Assembly: GCF_900100335.1 (NCBI RefSeq)
Contig: NZ_FNFE01000003.1
Coordinates: 310,001-374,000 of the forward strand
DNA length: 64,000 nucleotides
DNA from: Natronorubrum texcoconense
GTDB lineage: Archaea; Halobacteriota; Halobacteria; Halobacteriales; Natrialbaceae
Direction: 5' to 3'
Shown: in pieces, positions 1-8,227 of the stretch
Layout: each line of letters begins with the position of its first letter
How positions within the stretch are numbered: the stretch's first letter is position 1
The notes under the pieces: model-generated
Told to the model about the DNA's origin: nothing
Database searches by the model: none
The model's input: only the letters and a program-made list of their open reading frames with translations
Program-made: the position numbers and the translations under genes

Positions 1-26
1 ATCGCCGGTCGAGATCAGTCACGGAT

Positions 27-1094
27 ATGGATGCTCGCGATTCCGAACCCGAACCGTTCAGATACGACGGCGAGGTCGCACCCGGTGAGACGCGCCACAT
101 TCGGTACGAAGTGGGCGAGACGTACCTCGGCGACCCCGTCGAAATTCCGGTGACGATCATCAACGGCCACCACGGCGGTCCGACGGTCTTCCTGACGGCT
201 GCGATCCACGGCGACGAACTCAACGGCGTCAAGGTCGTCCAGGAGGTCGCGGACCGATACGACCCGTCGGACATTCACGGCACGCTCGTCTGCCTGCACG
301 TCACCAACGTTCCTGCCTACCACGCCCAGCAGCGATACATCCCGATCTACGATCAGGACCTCAACCGCTCGTTCCCCGGAAAAGCTCGAAGCAACACGGC
401 CGAACGGATGGCCAACCGGATCTACCGGACGTTCATCAGTCAGTGTGACTACGGCATCGACTTCCACACCTCCACGCGCAACCGGACGACGATGTATCAC
501 GTCCGGGCGGATCTCGAGGATCCCGAGGTAACCCGACTGGCCCGAGCCTTCGGGGCGAACGTCCGCCTCTACGGCGGCGGCGACGGCGGCTCGCTTCGGT
601 CGACGGCCACCGCGGACGGGATTCCGACGATCACCGTCGAGATGGGACGCGCCCAGCGACTCCAGCCGGCGCTGATCGAGAAGGCCGTCGCCGGCACCGA
701 GAGCGTCCTCGCCGAGTACGACCTGCTCCCGGAACTCGAGCCGACCGAACCGAGCTGGATCACCGAGACCGCGGCCGACAGCACGAAGCAGTGGATCCGG
801 GCCGATACCGGCGGGCTCGTCGAGATGCAGTGGGGTCCCTACCCGCTGGTCCACGAAGGCGAGACCATCTGCACCGTCTCGGATCACTTCAAAACCGAAG
901 AGCACGTCGTCACCGCCCCGTTCACCGGCCTGATCGTCGGCAGCCTCGAGAACCCCGTCGCCCTCCCGGGCCATCCGCTCTGTCACCTCCTCAAGATCGA
1001 CGCGGAGACGCGAGACGAGATCGAAGCGGAGATCGACGCCGGCGAATTCGACGGCTACCGGGTCTGGAACCAGGACTTCTCGAGCGACGACTGA
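27..1094 (+). CDS. Succinylglutamate desuccinylase/aspartoacylase family protein
   Basis: A 355-residue zinc hydrolase of the M14-like succinylglutamate desuccinylase/aspartoacylase family, which removes acyl groups from amino-acid derivatives. HGDE at residues 61-64 gives the zinc ligands His61 and Glu64, and DFHTS near 145-149 gives the third ligand, His147. DLNRSFPG at 111-118 carries the substrate-binding Asn-Arg pair. The C-terminal third (about 255-355) is the beta-rich domain found in longer family members. It has no signal peptide, so it is cytoplasmic. Only 26 bases precede the start in this window, so its promoter and any operon partner cannot be judged. Family membership is firm; the acyl substrate is unknown. 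Confidence 0.9.
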   Translation: MDARDSEPEPFRYDGEVAPGETRHIRYEVGETYLGDPVEIPVTIINGHHGGPTVFLTAAIHGDELNGVKVVQEVADRYDPSDIHGTLVCLHVTNVPAYHAQQRYIPIYDQDLNRSFPGKARSNTAERMANRIYRTFISQCDYGIDFHTSTRNRTTMYHVRADLEDPEVTRLARAFGANVRLYGGGDGGSLRSTATADGIPTITVEMGRAQRLQPALIEKAVAGTESVLAEYDLLPELEPTEPSWITETAADSTKQWIRADTGGLVEMQWGPYPLVHEGETICTVSDHFKTEEHVVTAPFTGLIVGSLENPVALPGHPLCHLLKIDAETRDEIEAEIDAGEFDGYRVWNQDFSSDD

Positions 1095-1151
1095 TCGATA
1101 CGCGCCGAAATCCGGATCGGAGTCGCCGCGCCGAGACGCTCGGCGAGTCGA

Positions 1152-2843
1152 TTACTGCTCGACGACGACCATAACCGCGTCTGAATCCGCGCCGGTATCG
1201 ACTTCGACCGGGAACTCCTCGGTGTCGCCCGCCGGGTGGCCCGCCTGGAACGTCAGCGTGAGGTTCGCCGATTCGCCGGCCTCGAGCGTCAGCATCTGGC
1301 TGTCCTCGACCGCCGGATCGTGGCCGACGATGAGCACTACGTCGGTGGTCCCGGTTTCGTCGCCGACGTTCTGGATCGTTGTGTTCACCTCGAGCGTCTC
1401 GCCGCCGCCGACGGGCGAGTTGGTGCTGATACTCGCTACGTGGAACGTCGCCGGCGTCGGTTCTGCTTCGGATTCGACGACGACCATCTCCGACGCCGAG
1501 TCCGCGCCGGTGTCGACGACAACCGGGAACTCCTCGACATCGCCCGCCGGCTGTCCGGCCTGGAACGTGAGCGTGAGGTTGGCGGACTCGCCAGCATCGA
1601 GCGTCAGCATCTCGCTGTCCTCGACTACTGGATCGTGGCCAACGACGAGTTCGATATCGGTGGTTCCAGTTTCGTCTCCGACGTTCTCGATCGTGGTATC
1701 GACCTCGAGAAGTTCCCCGCCGCCGACCGGCGAGTTCGTCGACATCTCCGCCACCTCGAACGTCGCGGGCGTCGGCTCCCTGGACTCGACGGCGACCGTC
1801 TCGGAGGCCGTGTCCGCGCCGGTGTCGACCACCACCGGGAACTCCTCGACATCACCCGCCGGTTCGCCGGCTTCGAACAGCAGCGTGATCTCGGTCGATT
1901 CGCCGGGATCGAGGGTCAGCATCCGGCTGTCTTCGATCACGGGGTCGTGGCCGACGACGAGGTCGACGTCGGTGGTCCCGGTTTCGTCGCCGATATTGTG
2001 AATCGTCGCGGTGACCTCGAGCGTCTCCCCGCCGCCGATCGGGGAGTTCGTCGCCATCTCAGCTACGTTGAACGTCGCCGGGACGTCTTCGGCTTCGTGG
2101 TCGAGCACCCACGAATCCGGTCGCAACAGCAGGTTGTCCTCGGTGACCACCCAGCAGGTGATCGCGCAGGTGTGACAGCCCACGCCGTCGTCGACCGACA
2201 GCGTCGCCGTTCCGGAGCCGTCCGCATCACCGAACTCGAGGACGACGTCCGCCTGACTGAGCCACCAGACGGTCCGCGCGGGATCGCTGTCGGGCGAGGA
2301 GACGTCGACGTCGATCTCGAACGGCTCGTTGCGGCCGACCGCGAGCGTCTCGCCGGGGTCCGGATCCGAACTCGCGACGGACGGCGGCGCCGCGCCGTCG
2401 GACGTGACGTGGACGGTCCACCGTATTTCGTCCGCCCCCTCGTAGTCCGGATCGTCCCGGTTCCCCGTTTCGGGGTCGTAGAAGACGAAAGCGGTGACCT
2501 CGTAGGTGCCACTCGAGTCGAACGTTTCGGTGAAGTACGCCGCGCCGTACTGCTCGACGTACTGCAGGTAGTCCTGGGTTCGCATGTCGTAGTGCGCGTC
2601 GTACCGGGCACGCTCGCCGTCGATCTGCCACTCTACGTCCCAGTTCGCATCCGGATTCTCGATGTCGGCTTCGAACAGGAGTTCGGCCCCCGGTTGGACG
2701 GTGCGTTCGCGATCGACGTCCTGTACGCTGCCACGGAGCGTGTTCCCACCGACGGCACTCGCGCCTAGAACGCCACTGCCGACGGCGCCACCTGCTGCGA
2801 CTCCCTTGAGAAGCGTTCGCCGTTTCATCTGGTCCCCACTCAT
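1152..2843 (-). CDS. Secreted CARDB-repeat protein with twin-arginine-like signal
   Basis: A 563-residue extracytoplasmic protein. The N-terminus has MKRRTLLKG followed by a small-residue hydrophobic stretch to about residue 33, which reads as a Tat-type signal. Residues 45-255 hold two beta-sandwich-like regions and a cysteine cluster (Cys223, Cys226, Cys230). Residues about 256-563 are three tandem CARDB-type adhesion modules of about 104 residues, each with a TNSP-GGGE start, a GDETGTTD turn and an EEFPVVVDTGAD end. The copies are so alike that the DNA itself repeats with a period near 314 bases, which points to recent internal duplication. The function is probably cell-surface binding; no enzymatic motif is visible. 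Confidence 0.8.
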   Translation of the reverse strand: MSGDQMKRRTLLKGVAAGGAVGSGVLGASAVGGNTLRGSVQDVDRERTVQPGAELLFEADIENPDANWDVEWQIDGERARYDAHYDMRTQDYLQYVEQYGAAYFTETFDSSGTYEVTAFVFYDPETGNRDDPDYEGADEIRWTVHVTSDGAAPPSVASSDPDPGETLAVGRNEPFEIDVDVSSPDSDPARTVWWLSQADVVLEFGDADGSGTATLSVDDGVGCHTCAITCWVVTEDNLLLRPDSWVLDHEAEDVPATFNVAEMATNSPIGGGETLEVTATIHNIGDETGTTDVDLVVGHDPVIEDSRMLTLDPGESTEITLLFEAGEPAGDVEEFPVVVDTGADTASETVAVESREPTPATFEVAEMSTNSPVGGGELLEVDTTIENVGDETGTTDIELVVGHDPVVEDSEMLTLDAGESANLTLTFQAGQPAGDVEEFPVVVDTGADSASEMVVVESEAEPTPATFHVASISTNSPVGGGETLEVNTTIQNVGDETGTTDVVLIVGHDPAVEDSQMLTLEAGESANLTLTFQAGHPAGDTEEFPVEVDTGADSDAVMVVVEQ

Positions 2844-3100
2844 ACGTGACCCTGCGTCCGTCCAGTTTGAGAAAGGCGGAGATTCTTGCAGCCGACAATC
2901 TATTGTTACAGCAGAATACCAGTTCTGAGCGGAGAGTCAGCATACGTAGTCGCTCCTGTCGCCGTCGGATCGCGAAATCCCCAATCAGACCGGTTTCTCC
3001 AGCCGTCGTGATCGTTCTCACTCGAGTGAGAAGCGATCTACAGCGATGGGAGTGGGCTTGGAGTGGACGTTTGGTCGTGGACACGACGGAAACGCGGGGG

Positions 3101-3171
3101 GATGGGATTGTGAACTACGCCCGAGAACCTGCGACTGCGGCGCAGAACCTCGGTCTAGTTCAAATCCCATC
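3101..3171. repeat. Long hairpin with tRNA T-arm-like arms
   Basis: This is the main feature in the gene-free stretch 2844-3210. The left arm (3101-3117) and right arm (3156-3171) form a 16-bp stem with one bulged G. The interior continues with CCGAG/CTCGG and TGCG/CGCA stems separated by internal loops. The right arm contains GTTCAAATCCCATC (3158-3171), identical but inverted to the 3' T-arm region of the adjacent tRNA-Ser gene (GATGGGATTTGAAC at 3218-3231). It could be a tRNA-derived fragment, a small palindromic element or a structured RNA. No protein was found in this gap. Confidence 0.6.
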
Positions 3172-3210
3172 GTATCCGCTCTGCTCCTCACGTGTTGTTC
3201 GTCGCAGAAG

Positions 3211-3294
3211 CGGTGGGGATGGGATTTGAACCCATGAGGCTTGAAGGCCACCTGCTCTCAAGGCAGGCGCGTTAGGCCGCTCTGCCACCCCACC
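3211..3294 (-). tRNA. tRNA-Ser (anticodon UGA)
   Basis: An 84-nt tRNA on the minus strand. The acceptor arms GGTGGGG (3288-3294) and CCCCACC (3212-3218) pair fully, with discriminator G at 3211. The anticodon arm is CCTGC-CTTGAGA-GCAGG, so the anticodon is TGA, reading serine UCA codons. A long variable arm (TGGCCTTCAAGCC region) is the class II signature of tRNA-Ser. The T-arm is ATGGG-TTCAAAT-CCCAT. The 3' CCA is not encoded, as is common in archaea. Confidence 0.96.
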
Positions 3295-3334
3295 TCACCT
3301 TCGCCTTTTCCGTCCGTTCAAAAAGGGTTGTCGG

Positions 3335-4099
3335 TTACGCTCGCTCGAGCGATCCGCCCGCTCCGATCCGAAGTCCCAGTTCGTCCACCACAGCGGCCGT
3401 CGCCTCGGCGCCCGGCTTTTCGGCGAGTCGCTGCGCCTCGAGCAACGCGATCGTCGACCGAAGCCCCGCAGGGGTCGCGACGGTCGGCCGTATCGGCGCG
3501 AAACCGACGTCGAGTCCGGCCTCGCGGGCACGTTCGGCCAGCGTCGCCACCTCGGGCGCGGCGTACGCGTCGCCGAAGTCGATCGGCTCGCCGAAGGCTG
3601 CGAGATAGGTTCGTCCCTCCGAAGACGGTCCGAGGACGACGTCGTGGCGACGGGTCGACATCGCGGCGCCGTCGATGTGCGTGCGGCCGACGAGGGGCAC
3701 TGTCGGCTCGAGCACGCCGACGCTTCCGGCCTCCTCGCGCTCTAGAAGATGCGTGACCGTGTTGCCGACTCTGGCCGTTCGACTCGAGCCGACCTGGCGT
3801 TCGAATCGGACGTCCCCGTCCGTGCCGTCGGTGTCCTCGGTAAACTCACCCAACGCGCTGGCGGTCAGCCCGCGGACCTCGTTCTCCGGGTCGCCGCCGT
3901 CGAACTCGTCGGGAAGCGTCTCCGCGTCGCGGTAGTTGACTAGCAGTTCGCCCCCGCTCGAGGCGACCGCCCGGAGCACGTCGACGACGGCGGCCTCGTA
4001 GAGGCCGCACGCCTCGGCGTCCGAGAGCGGCGTTCGATCGACGAGCGACGACAGGACGAGCCCCTCGCGGGGCGGATCGACCGGAACGACGACCTTCAT
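3335..4099 (-). CDS. DUF2064-like nucleotide-diphospho-sugar transferase-fold protein
   Basis: A 254-residue cytoplasmic protein. The start reads MKVVVPVDPPREGLVLSSL, with LVDRTPLSDAEACGLYEAAVVDVLRA following. This layout resembles the DUF2064/TIGR04282 group of GT-A-fold proteins: an N-terminal phosphosugar-binding strand and the helix after PLS. The classic acidic metal motif is not clearly conserved, so activity is uncertain. It lies 40 bases downstream (on the same strand) of nothing obvious and upstream of the tRNA-Ser gene, and it faces away from the small membrane protein at 4245. The family assignment is by pattern only and is moderate. Confidence 0.6.
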   Translation of the reverse strand: MKVVVPVDPPREGLVLSSLVDRTPLSDAEACGLYEAAVVDVLRAVASSGGELLVNYRDAETLPDEFDGGDPENEVRGLTASALGEFTEDTDGTDGDVRFERQVGSSRTARVGNTVTHLLEREEAGSVGVLEPTVPLVGRTHIDGAAMSTRRHDVVLGPSSEGRTYLAAFGEPIDFGDAYAAPEVATLAERAREAGLDVGFAPIRPTVATPAGLRSTIALLEAQRLAEKPGAEATAAVVDELGLRIGAGGSLERA

Positions 4100-4212
4100 G
4101 CCCAGTTCTCGGTGATGGCCGGCCTTGAACGCGGCGCTTCCGGCGGCGGTCTCGCCGTGGGATACGCCCCCCGAGTCACGAGGTCCGCCCGAGCATCCAC
4201 CTGACGTCGGAC

Positions 4213-4222
4213 GAATTATAAT
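4213..4222 (+). promoter_or_regulatory. TATA-like box for the 4245 gene
   Basis: GAATTATAAT is centred about 27 bases before the ATG at 4245, the spacing expected for a leaderless archaeal transcript. It decides between three in-frame ATGs (4125, 4221, 4245) in favour of 4245. Confidence 0.6.
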
Positions 4223-4244
4223 GATGGACCGTCAGGAGTTCCGT

Positions 4245-4481
4245 ATGGACGATCAAACCGTAACCCGATCGGTTCCGCGCTCGGTCGGACTGCTCGGAAC
4301 GCTCTCTATCGCCGCGCTCGTCGCGCTCGGACTCTGGGGATTCGCGGACAGCTACCTGATCGAATCCGGCGACTACTTCGCGCCGACGGTCGCCGTGTTC
4401 ATCGCGACCGTCGTCTTCATCGGCGCGCTGGTCGTCCTCGGCGCGCGCTCGAAGCAGTGGCTCGAGGGCCCGTACTGGTAG
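4245..4481 (+). CDS. Small two-helix membrane protein
   Basis: A 78-residue protein starting MDDQTVTRSVPRSV. Two hydrophobic helices (about 14-34 and 43-64) are separated by a short acidic loop (ESGDY). The tail is short, ending KQWLEGPYW. The start at 4245 is chosen because a TATA-like box lies at the leaderless distance; longer in-frame starts at 4125 and 4221 lie upstream of or on that box. It is convergent with the UDG-like gene, with 12 bases between the stops. I recognise the shape from other haloarchaea but know no function. Confidence 0.75.
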   Translation: MDDQTVTRSVPRSVGLLGTLSIAALVALGLWGFADSYLIESGDYFAPTVAVFIATVVFIGALVVLGARSKQWLEGPYW

Positions 4482-4493
4482 TCTCGCGGTCGA

Positions 4494-5126
4494 TCACCGA
4501 TCTCGCTGCCCCTTCGTCTGGCGATAATCCGACGCCATCAGATCGACGAACGCCTCGAGCCACGCCTGGGTCTGTGCATCGGTCTGGTTGCGCGGGTCCA
4601 CCATCGGGACGAGTTCGAACCCGCGACCCCGAATTCGCGTCGCGTGATCGGCCGGAAGCGAGAGGTCGTCGGCCGGCGTCGTCGTGTACTCGACGCCGAT
4701 CTCCGTCAGGGCTCGCTCGCCGACCGGAATGAGGATCTCGGGGTTGATCATCCGAATCTCGGCGGTGAGGTAGGGGTCGCAGTTGCCGATCTCTTCGTCA
4801 GTCGGCGGGCGTTCCGGATCGCGACACCGCGTCAGATTCGTCAGGTAGACGTTCTCGAGGACGGGGTCGTCCGCTGGCGAGGTCGAATCGCAGAGGCCGA
4901 GTCGCTCGAGCAGCCGACGGAGGCTGGTTCCCGATTCCGATTCCGCGTCCGGGGCGTCGTCGGTCGCCGAGGGCTCGGGGCTCGCAAAGGGCACGCCCAG
5001 TTCGTCGGCGCTCGCGGTCGGTCGCTCGCCGACGAACAGGAAGTCCGCCGCGACGTCGCCGTAGCCGTGGACGACCTGCGTCCGCGTCTCACAGAGCGCC
5101 GGACAGTTTCGGCACTCCTCGTCCAT
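4494..5126 (-). CDS. Uracil-DNA glycosylase superfamily protein, Fe-S type, divergent active site
   Basis: A 210-residue protein. Cys5, Cys8, Cys101 and Cys116 sit where family 4/5 uracil-DNA glycosylases bind a 4Fe-4S cluster. The first active-site motif is GERPTASADELGVPF (33-47), related to the family's GEAPG..E..G.PF. NVYLTNLTRC (92-101) and PEILIPVGERALTEIG follow the usual fold. The C-terminal His-Pro-Ser motif that contacts uracil is not apparent; VPMVDPRN stands there instead. The start at 5126 (MDEECRNCP) removes an unconserved 50-residue extension. Superfamily membership is good, but base-excision activity is uncertain. Confidence 0.78.
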   Translation of the reverse strand: MDEECRNCPALCETRTQVVHGYGDVAADFLFVGERPTASADELGVPFASPEPSATDDAPDAESESGTSLRRLLERLGLCDSTSPADDPVLENVYLTNLTRCRDPERPPTDEEIGNCDPYLTAEIRMINPEILIPVGERALTEIGVEYTTTPADDLSLPADHATRIRGRGFELVPMVDPRNQTDAQTQAWLEAFVDLMASDYRQTKGQRDR

Positions 5127-5335
5127 CCCGTACGGGTTCGCTCGAGATCGTTGATTCGCGTCCACACTCGCGTTTCGAAGGGGGAAACTAAAAGCGACGC
5201 GCCTGGTGAGTGCGTGCCCCACGTCGATCGAGAGCGAGGGGGAGCTCTCTCGGGAGTCCTGATACACCGAAAACACGCGACAAAAAACCGGACTGCGACG
5301 GGGGCTGCGTTACCCGGGGAACCGCTCGAGGTCGA

Positions 5336-6343
5336 TTACGACTGGGACTGTGCGGCCTGAATCCAGTCGGTCGCACGGACCTGCGAGATCTCAGCGGCCT
5401 CAGCGACGGCGTTCGCTTGCGCCCGGGAGAGGTCAGCGAGGGTCTCGATGCCCGCTTCGGCGAGACGGTCGGCGTACGTCTGCCCGACGCCTTCGAGCGT
5501 CTGCAGGTTCTGGACCGCAGCGTCGGCGCCCTGCTCGGTCGCGGTCTCGATCGCGTCGGTCGTCTCGACGGCGAGCTCTTCTGTCGCGTCGGCGGCTTCG
5601 TCGACGACCTCTTGAGTGCTCTCTTGGGTCGTCTCGGCAACCGATTCGGCCTGCTGCTGGGTCGTCTGCATAGTCGCTTCGGTCCCCTGCTGGATGGTGT
5701 CGGCGACCTCCTCGGTTTGCTGTTGGACGGTCTCGGCGGTCTCCTCGGCTCGTCGAACGCCGTCGACGGTCTGCTGTTCGGTCTCCTGGTGGGCCTCGAG
5801 GAGCGATTCGACCGACTCCGTCAGCACCTGCTGTTGCTGGTCGGTGAGCTCCGACATCGCGTCGACGAACTCCATCTCGAACTCGTCCCAGACTTCGTCC
5901 TGGCGCTGTTCGAACTCCTCGAACTGCCGATCGACGGTCGACCGCACGTCAGAGCCGCTTCCGTCGAACGCCGTCTCCATCGCGTCGAACTGTGCGTGAA
6001 GCAGCTGCTGGAACAGCTCGGCGCTCTGCTCGAATCCGTCGTTTAGCAGCCGTTGGGTCTGTTTCGTTCCCTCCTCGAACTGTCGATCGATCGTCGAACG
6101 AACGTCGCGCCCGCTCTCGTCGAGGGAAGACTCGAGGGCTTCGAACTGTGCGTCGAAGAGTTGACGGACGAGTTCGGTTCCCTGTCGCTGAGCGCTTCGT
6201 TGGGCAGCGAAGCCGTTGCGCAGGAACGACTCGACGGCGTTCTCCTGAAACTCGAGTCCCTGCTGGACGAACTGTTGGCTCTGTTTGATCGACTGGCGCT
6301 GTAGTTCGAACGTGGCTTCGATTGGTGTGGTTGCGTTGGTCAT
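5336..6343 (-). CDS. Phasin-like coiled-coil protein with C-terminal helix-hairpin-helix
   Basis: A 335-residue Gln/Glu/Thr-rich, almost wholly helical protein. An internal duplication is visible: LFDAQFEALESSLDESGRDV (about 62-81) recurs as LLHAQFDAMETAFDGSGSDV (about 114-133), each followed by RST(I/V)DRQFEE. Residues 165-280 are a long Gln/Thr/Glu coiled coil. Residues 278-330 form a helix-hairpin-helix (TLEGVGQTYADRLAEAGIET) like those that bind DNA or protein. The N-terminal half resembles phasins of polyhydroxyalkanoate granules, but no PHA genes are nearby, so that is only a guess. It is a single-gene unit with its own upstream region. Confidence 0.65.
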   Translation of the reverse strand: MTNATTPIEATFELQRQSIKQSQQFVQQGLEFQENAVESFLRNGFAAQRSAQRQGTELVRQLFDAQFEALESSLDESGRDVRSTIDRQFEEGTKQTQRLLNDGFEQSAELFQQLLHAQFDAMETAFDGSGSDVRSTVDRQFEEFEQRQDEVWDEFEMEFVDAMSELTDQQQQVLTESVESLLEAHQETEQQTVDGVRRAEETAETVQQQTEEVADTIQQGTEATMQTTQQQAESVAETTQESTQEVVDEAADATEELAVETTDAIETATEQGADAAVQNLQTLEGVGQTYADRLAEAGIETLADLSRAQANAVAEAAEISQVRATDWIQAAQSQS

Positions 6344-6435
6344 AGTTGGTGACGGGACGAGCGACGAGGCACGGATGCTTCGCCCCTATTTCCTAGCTAA
6401 CCGAACGGGCCAGAGACGGATAACGGCTGCCCCTG

Positions 6436-6454
6436 AATGGTTTTAGAGACCATT
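6436..6454. promoter_or_regulatory. Inverted repeat upstream of the coiled-coil gene
   Basis: AATGGT and ACCATT flank a 7-base spacer about 95-110 bases upstream of the minus-strand start at 6343. It lies in the 317-base gap 6344-6660, in which I see no gene. It is a possible operator; no matching copy was noticed nearby. Confidence 0.35.
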
Positions 6455-6660
6455 TGATACCACAGGTTGGTGTAGACTCTCGGCTCACTGCAGGCAGCGG
6501 GTTTCAGTCTCGACTGTCAGTCCGTCGCAATTACAGCCGTGAAATCGATCGTATACACCGAAGTCGACGTCGGCGTACCGCCTGAGACTGCTGGTAGCGT
6601 TACCGGACGGCCGTTGAGTCAGCTAAGCGGGTTCTGCGGGCATGCTCGTAATCCGGCTTC

Positions 6661-6936
6661 TCAGCGCTCGAGTCCGCCTCGTTCGGTGACCTCGAGAATG
6701 AACTTGACGTTGCGGACGATCTCTTCGGGCGTCGTCTCCTCGTCCGCGTCGTAGAGGTCGCTCGTTCGGTAGAGAATGTTCGCGAGTTGTTTGCTCTCGC
6801 TGGAGTCGCTTCGGATCTCGTCGGCGACCTCGCGGAGGAACGCGACCCGTTCGGGGTCTGAATCGAACGCCGTCTCCGTATCGGGATCGCTGCCGTCGTC
6901 TCCGCCGGCACTCCCGTCTTTGCCGTCAGTGGTCAT
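6661..6936 (-). CDS. Small acidic protein translationally coupled to Mrp
   Basis: A 91-residue acidic cytoplasmic protein starting MTTDGKDGSAGG. The first 27 residues are disordered. The rest is helical, including ERVAFLREVADEIRSDSSES and TPEEIVRNVKFILEVTERGG. The ATG at 6936 overlaps the stop of mrp by four bases (ATGA), so the two are very likely translated together, suggesting a role with the Fe-S carrier. I do not recognise a named family. A longer reading of the frame runs through mrp in another frame and is rejected. Confidence 0.75.
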   Translation of the reverse strand: MTTDGKDGSAGGDDGSDPDTETAFDSDPERVAFLREVADEIRSDSSESKQLANILYRTSDLYDADEETTPEEIVRNVKFILEVTERGGLER

Positions 6937-8009
6937 CGGTCCGGAGAGGCGGCCTCGCTGCGTCTGGTCTGGGAGACGCCGCGTCGGTGGACGATCCCGG
7001 TGTTGTTCGCGACGTTCTCGGTGATCGTTCGGAACGCGTCGCCGGTGGCCGACTCGTCGGAGAGGACGGTCGGCTGACCCCCGTCGCCGCTCTCGCGGAC
7101 GGCGGGGTCGAGGGGGATCGAACCTAAAAACGGCATCTCGTGTTCGTCGGCGAACTCCCGGCCGCCGCCGGAGCCGAAGATGTCGTGTTCGCCGCCGCAG
7201 TCGGGGCAGGCGAACGTCGACATGTTCTCGGCGATGCCCAGCACGACGGTGTCGTGTTTGGCGAACATCTCGAGGCCCTTGCGGGCGTCGTCGAGCGCGA
7301 CGTCCTGCGGGGTCGTGACGATGACAGCGCCAGTGACTGGCATCGTCTGAAGCATCGTCAGCTGCGTGTCGCCGGTCCCCGGCGGCAGGTCGATGACGAG
7401 GTAATCGAGGTGACCCCACTCGACGTCCTCCGTCAGCTGGGTGATAACCTTGTGGACCATCGGACCGCGCCAGATGACCGGATCGTCCTCGCCCGTGAGG
7501 AAGGCCATGCTCATCAGCTTCACGCCGTACTTTTCGGGCGGCACGAGCGTCTCTTCCTCGGTCGCCATCGGCGGCTCGTCGGCGTCGACCATCCGGGGCA
7601 CGTTCGGCCCGTAGACGTCGGCGTCGAAGAGGCCGACCTGCGCACCCAGTTGCGAGAGCCCGGCGGCGAGGTTGACCGCGACCGTCGATTTGCCGACCCC
7701 ACCCTTCCCGGAGGAGACGGCGATGACGTTCTTGACGTTCGGGAGGACCTGCTCCTCGGTGACGAAATCGTCGCGGTCGGGAATGCTCGCCGAGAGATCC
7801 GGCTCGAGCCCGTCATCGAGAAGCAGTTCGCGGATCTCGGCTGCCACGTCGCTCTCGGTCGGCGAGTACGGTGCACCCAGCGCGAGATCGATATCGACCC
7901 GGTCGCCGTCGACGCTGATGTCGTTGACGAGTCCGAGCGAGACGATATCGTCGCCGAGTTCCGGATCCTCGACCGTCCGGAGGCGGTCGCGAACGGCGTC
8001 TTCGTCCAT
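6933..8009 (-). CDS. mrp: Mrp/ApbC-family iron-sulfur cluster carrier ATPase
   Basis: A 358-residue P-loop ATPase that binds and delivers Fe-S clusters. Residues 1-85 are a MIP18 (DUF59) domain (VRDRLRTVEDPELGDDIVSL). The deviant Walker A GKGGVGKS follows near residue 100, with DADVYGPNVPRM after it and a switch/Walker B region DYLVIDLPPGTGD. ACPDCGG carries the C-X-X-C pair that bridges a cluster at the dimer interface. The start at 8009 (MDEDAVRDRL) is chosen because DUF59 begins there; upstream codons run into palindromic non-coding DNA. It overlaps the 91-residue downstream gene by four bases. Confidence 0.93.
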   Translation of the reverse strand: MDEDAVRDRLRTVEDPELGDDIVSLGLVNDISVDGDRVDIDLALGAPYSPTESDVAAEIRELLLDDGLEPDLSASIPDRDDFVTEEQVLPNVKNVIAVSSGKGGVGKSTVAVNLAAGLSQLGAQVGLFDADVYGPNVPRMVDADEPPMATEEETLVPPEKYGVKLMSMAFLTGEDDPVIWRGPMVHKVITQLTEDVEWGHLDYLVIDLPPGTGDTQLTMLQTMPVTGAVIVTTPQDVALDDARKGLEMFAKHDTVVLGIAENMSTFACPDCGGEHDIFGSGGGREFADEHEMPFLGSIPLDPAVRESGDGGQPTVLSDESATGDAFRTITENVANNTGIVHRRGVSQTRRSEAASPDR

Positions 8010-8070
8010 GTCCGAAGGTGGAACCGGCCGTCGAAAAGGGTTGTGTTCCCACCTTTTTTCTTCGAGATGC

Positions 8071-8117
8071 CGAGAAACCGACGGTTTCTCGCAGCACGAA
8101 ACGGCGGAGCCGTTTCG
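8071..8117. repeat. Two adjacent near-perfect palindromes
   Basis: CGAGAAACCG and CGGTTTCTCG (8071-8091) are arms around one base. CGAAACGGC and GCCGTTTCG (8097-8117) surround three bases. They lie between the 3' end of the 107-residue gene (8228) and the mrp start (8009), both on the minus strand. A T-tract (minus-strand ATTTTTTCG near 8151-8159) before them could end the upstream transcript. Confidence 0.6.
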
Positions 8118-8227
8118 AACGACCTCCCTCGCTACGCTCGGTCGAACCACTCGAAAAAATGTAGACTACAAAAGCCGCTCGCTCCCGTCGGTCGCTCGCG
8201 GGTGCGACGGTCCCAGATTACACCTAC

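Noticed and set aside
3211-4099. tRNA-integrated provirus
   Set aside because: No integrase or direct attachment repeat lies within reach of tRNA-Ser; only an inverted copy of the T-arm is seen.
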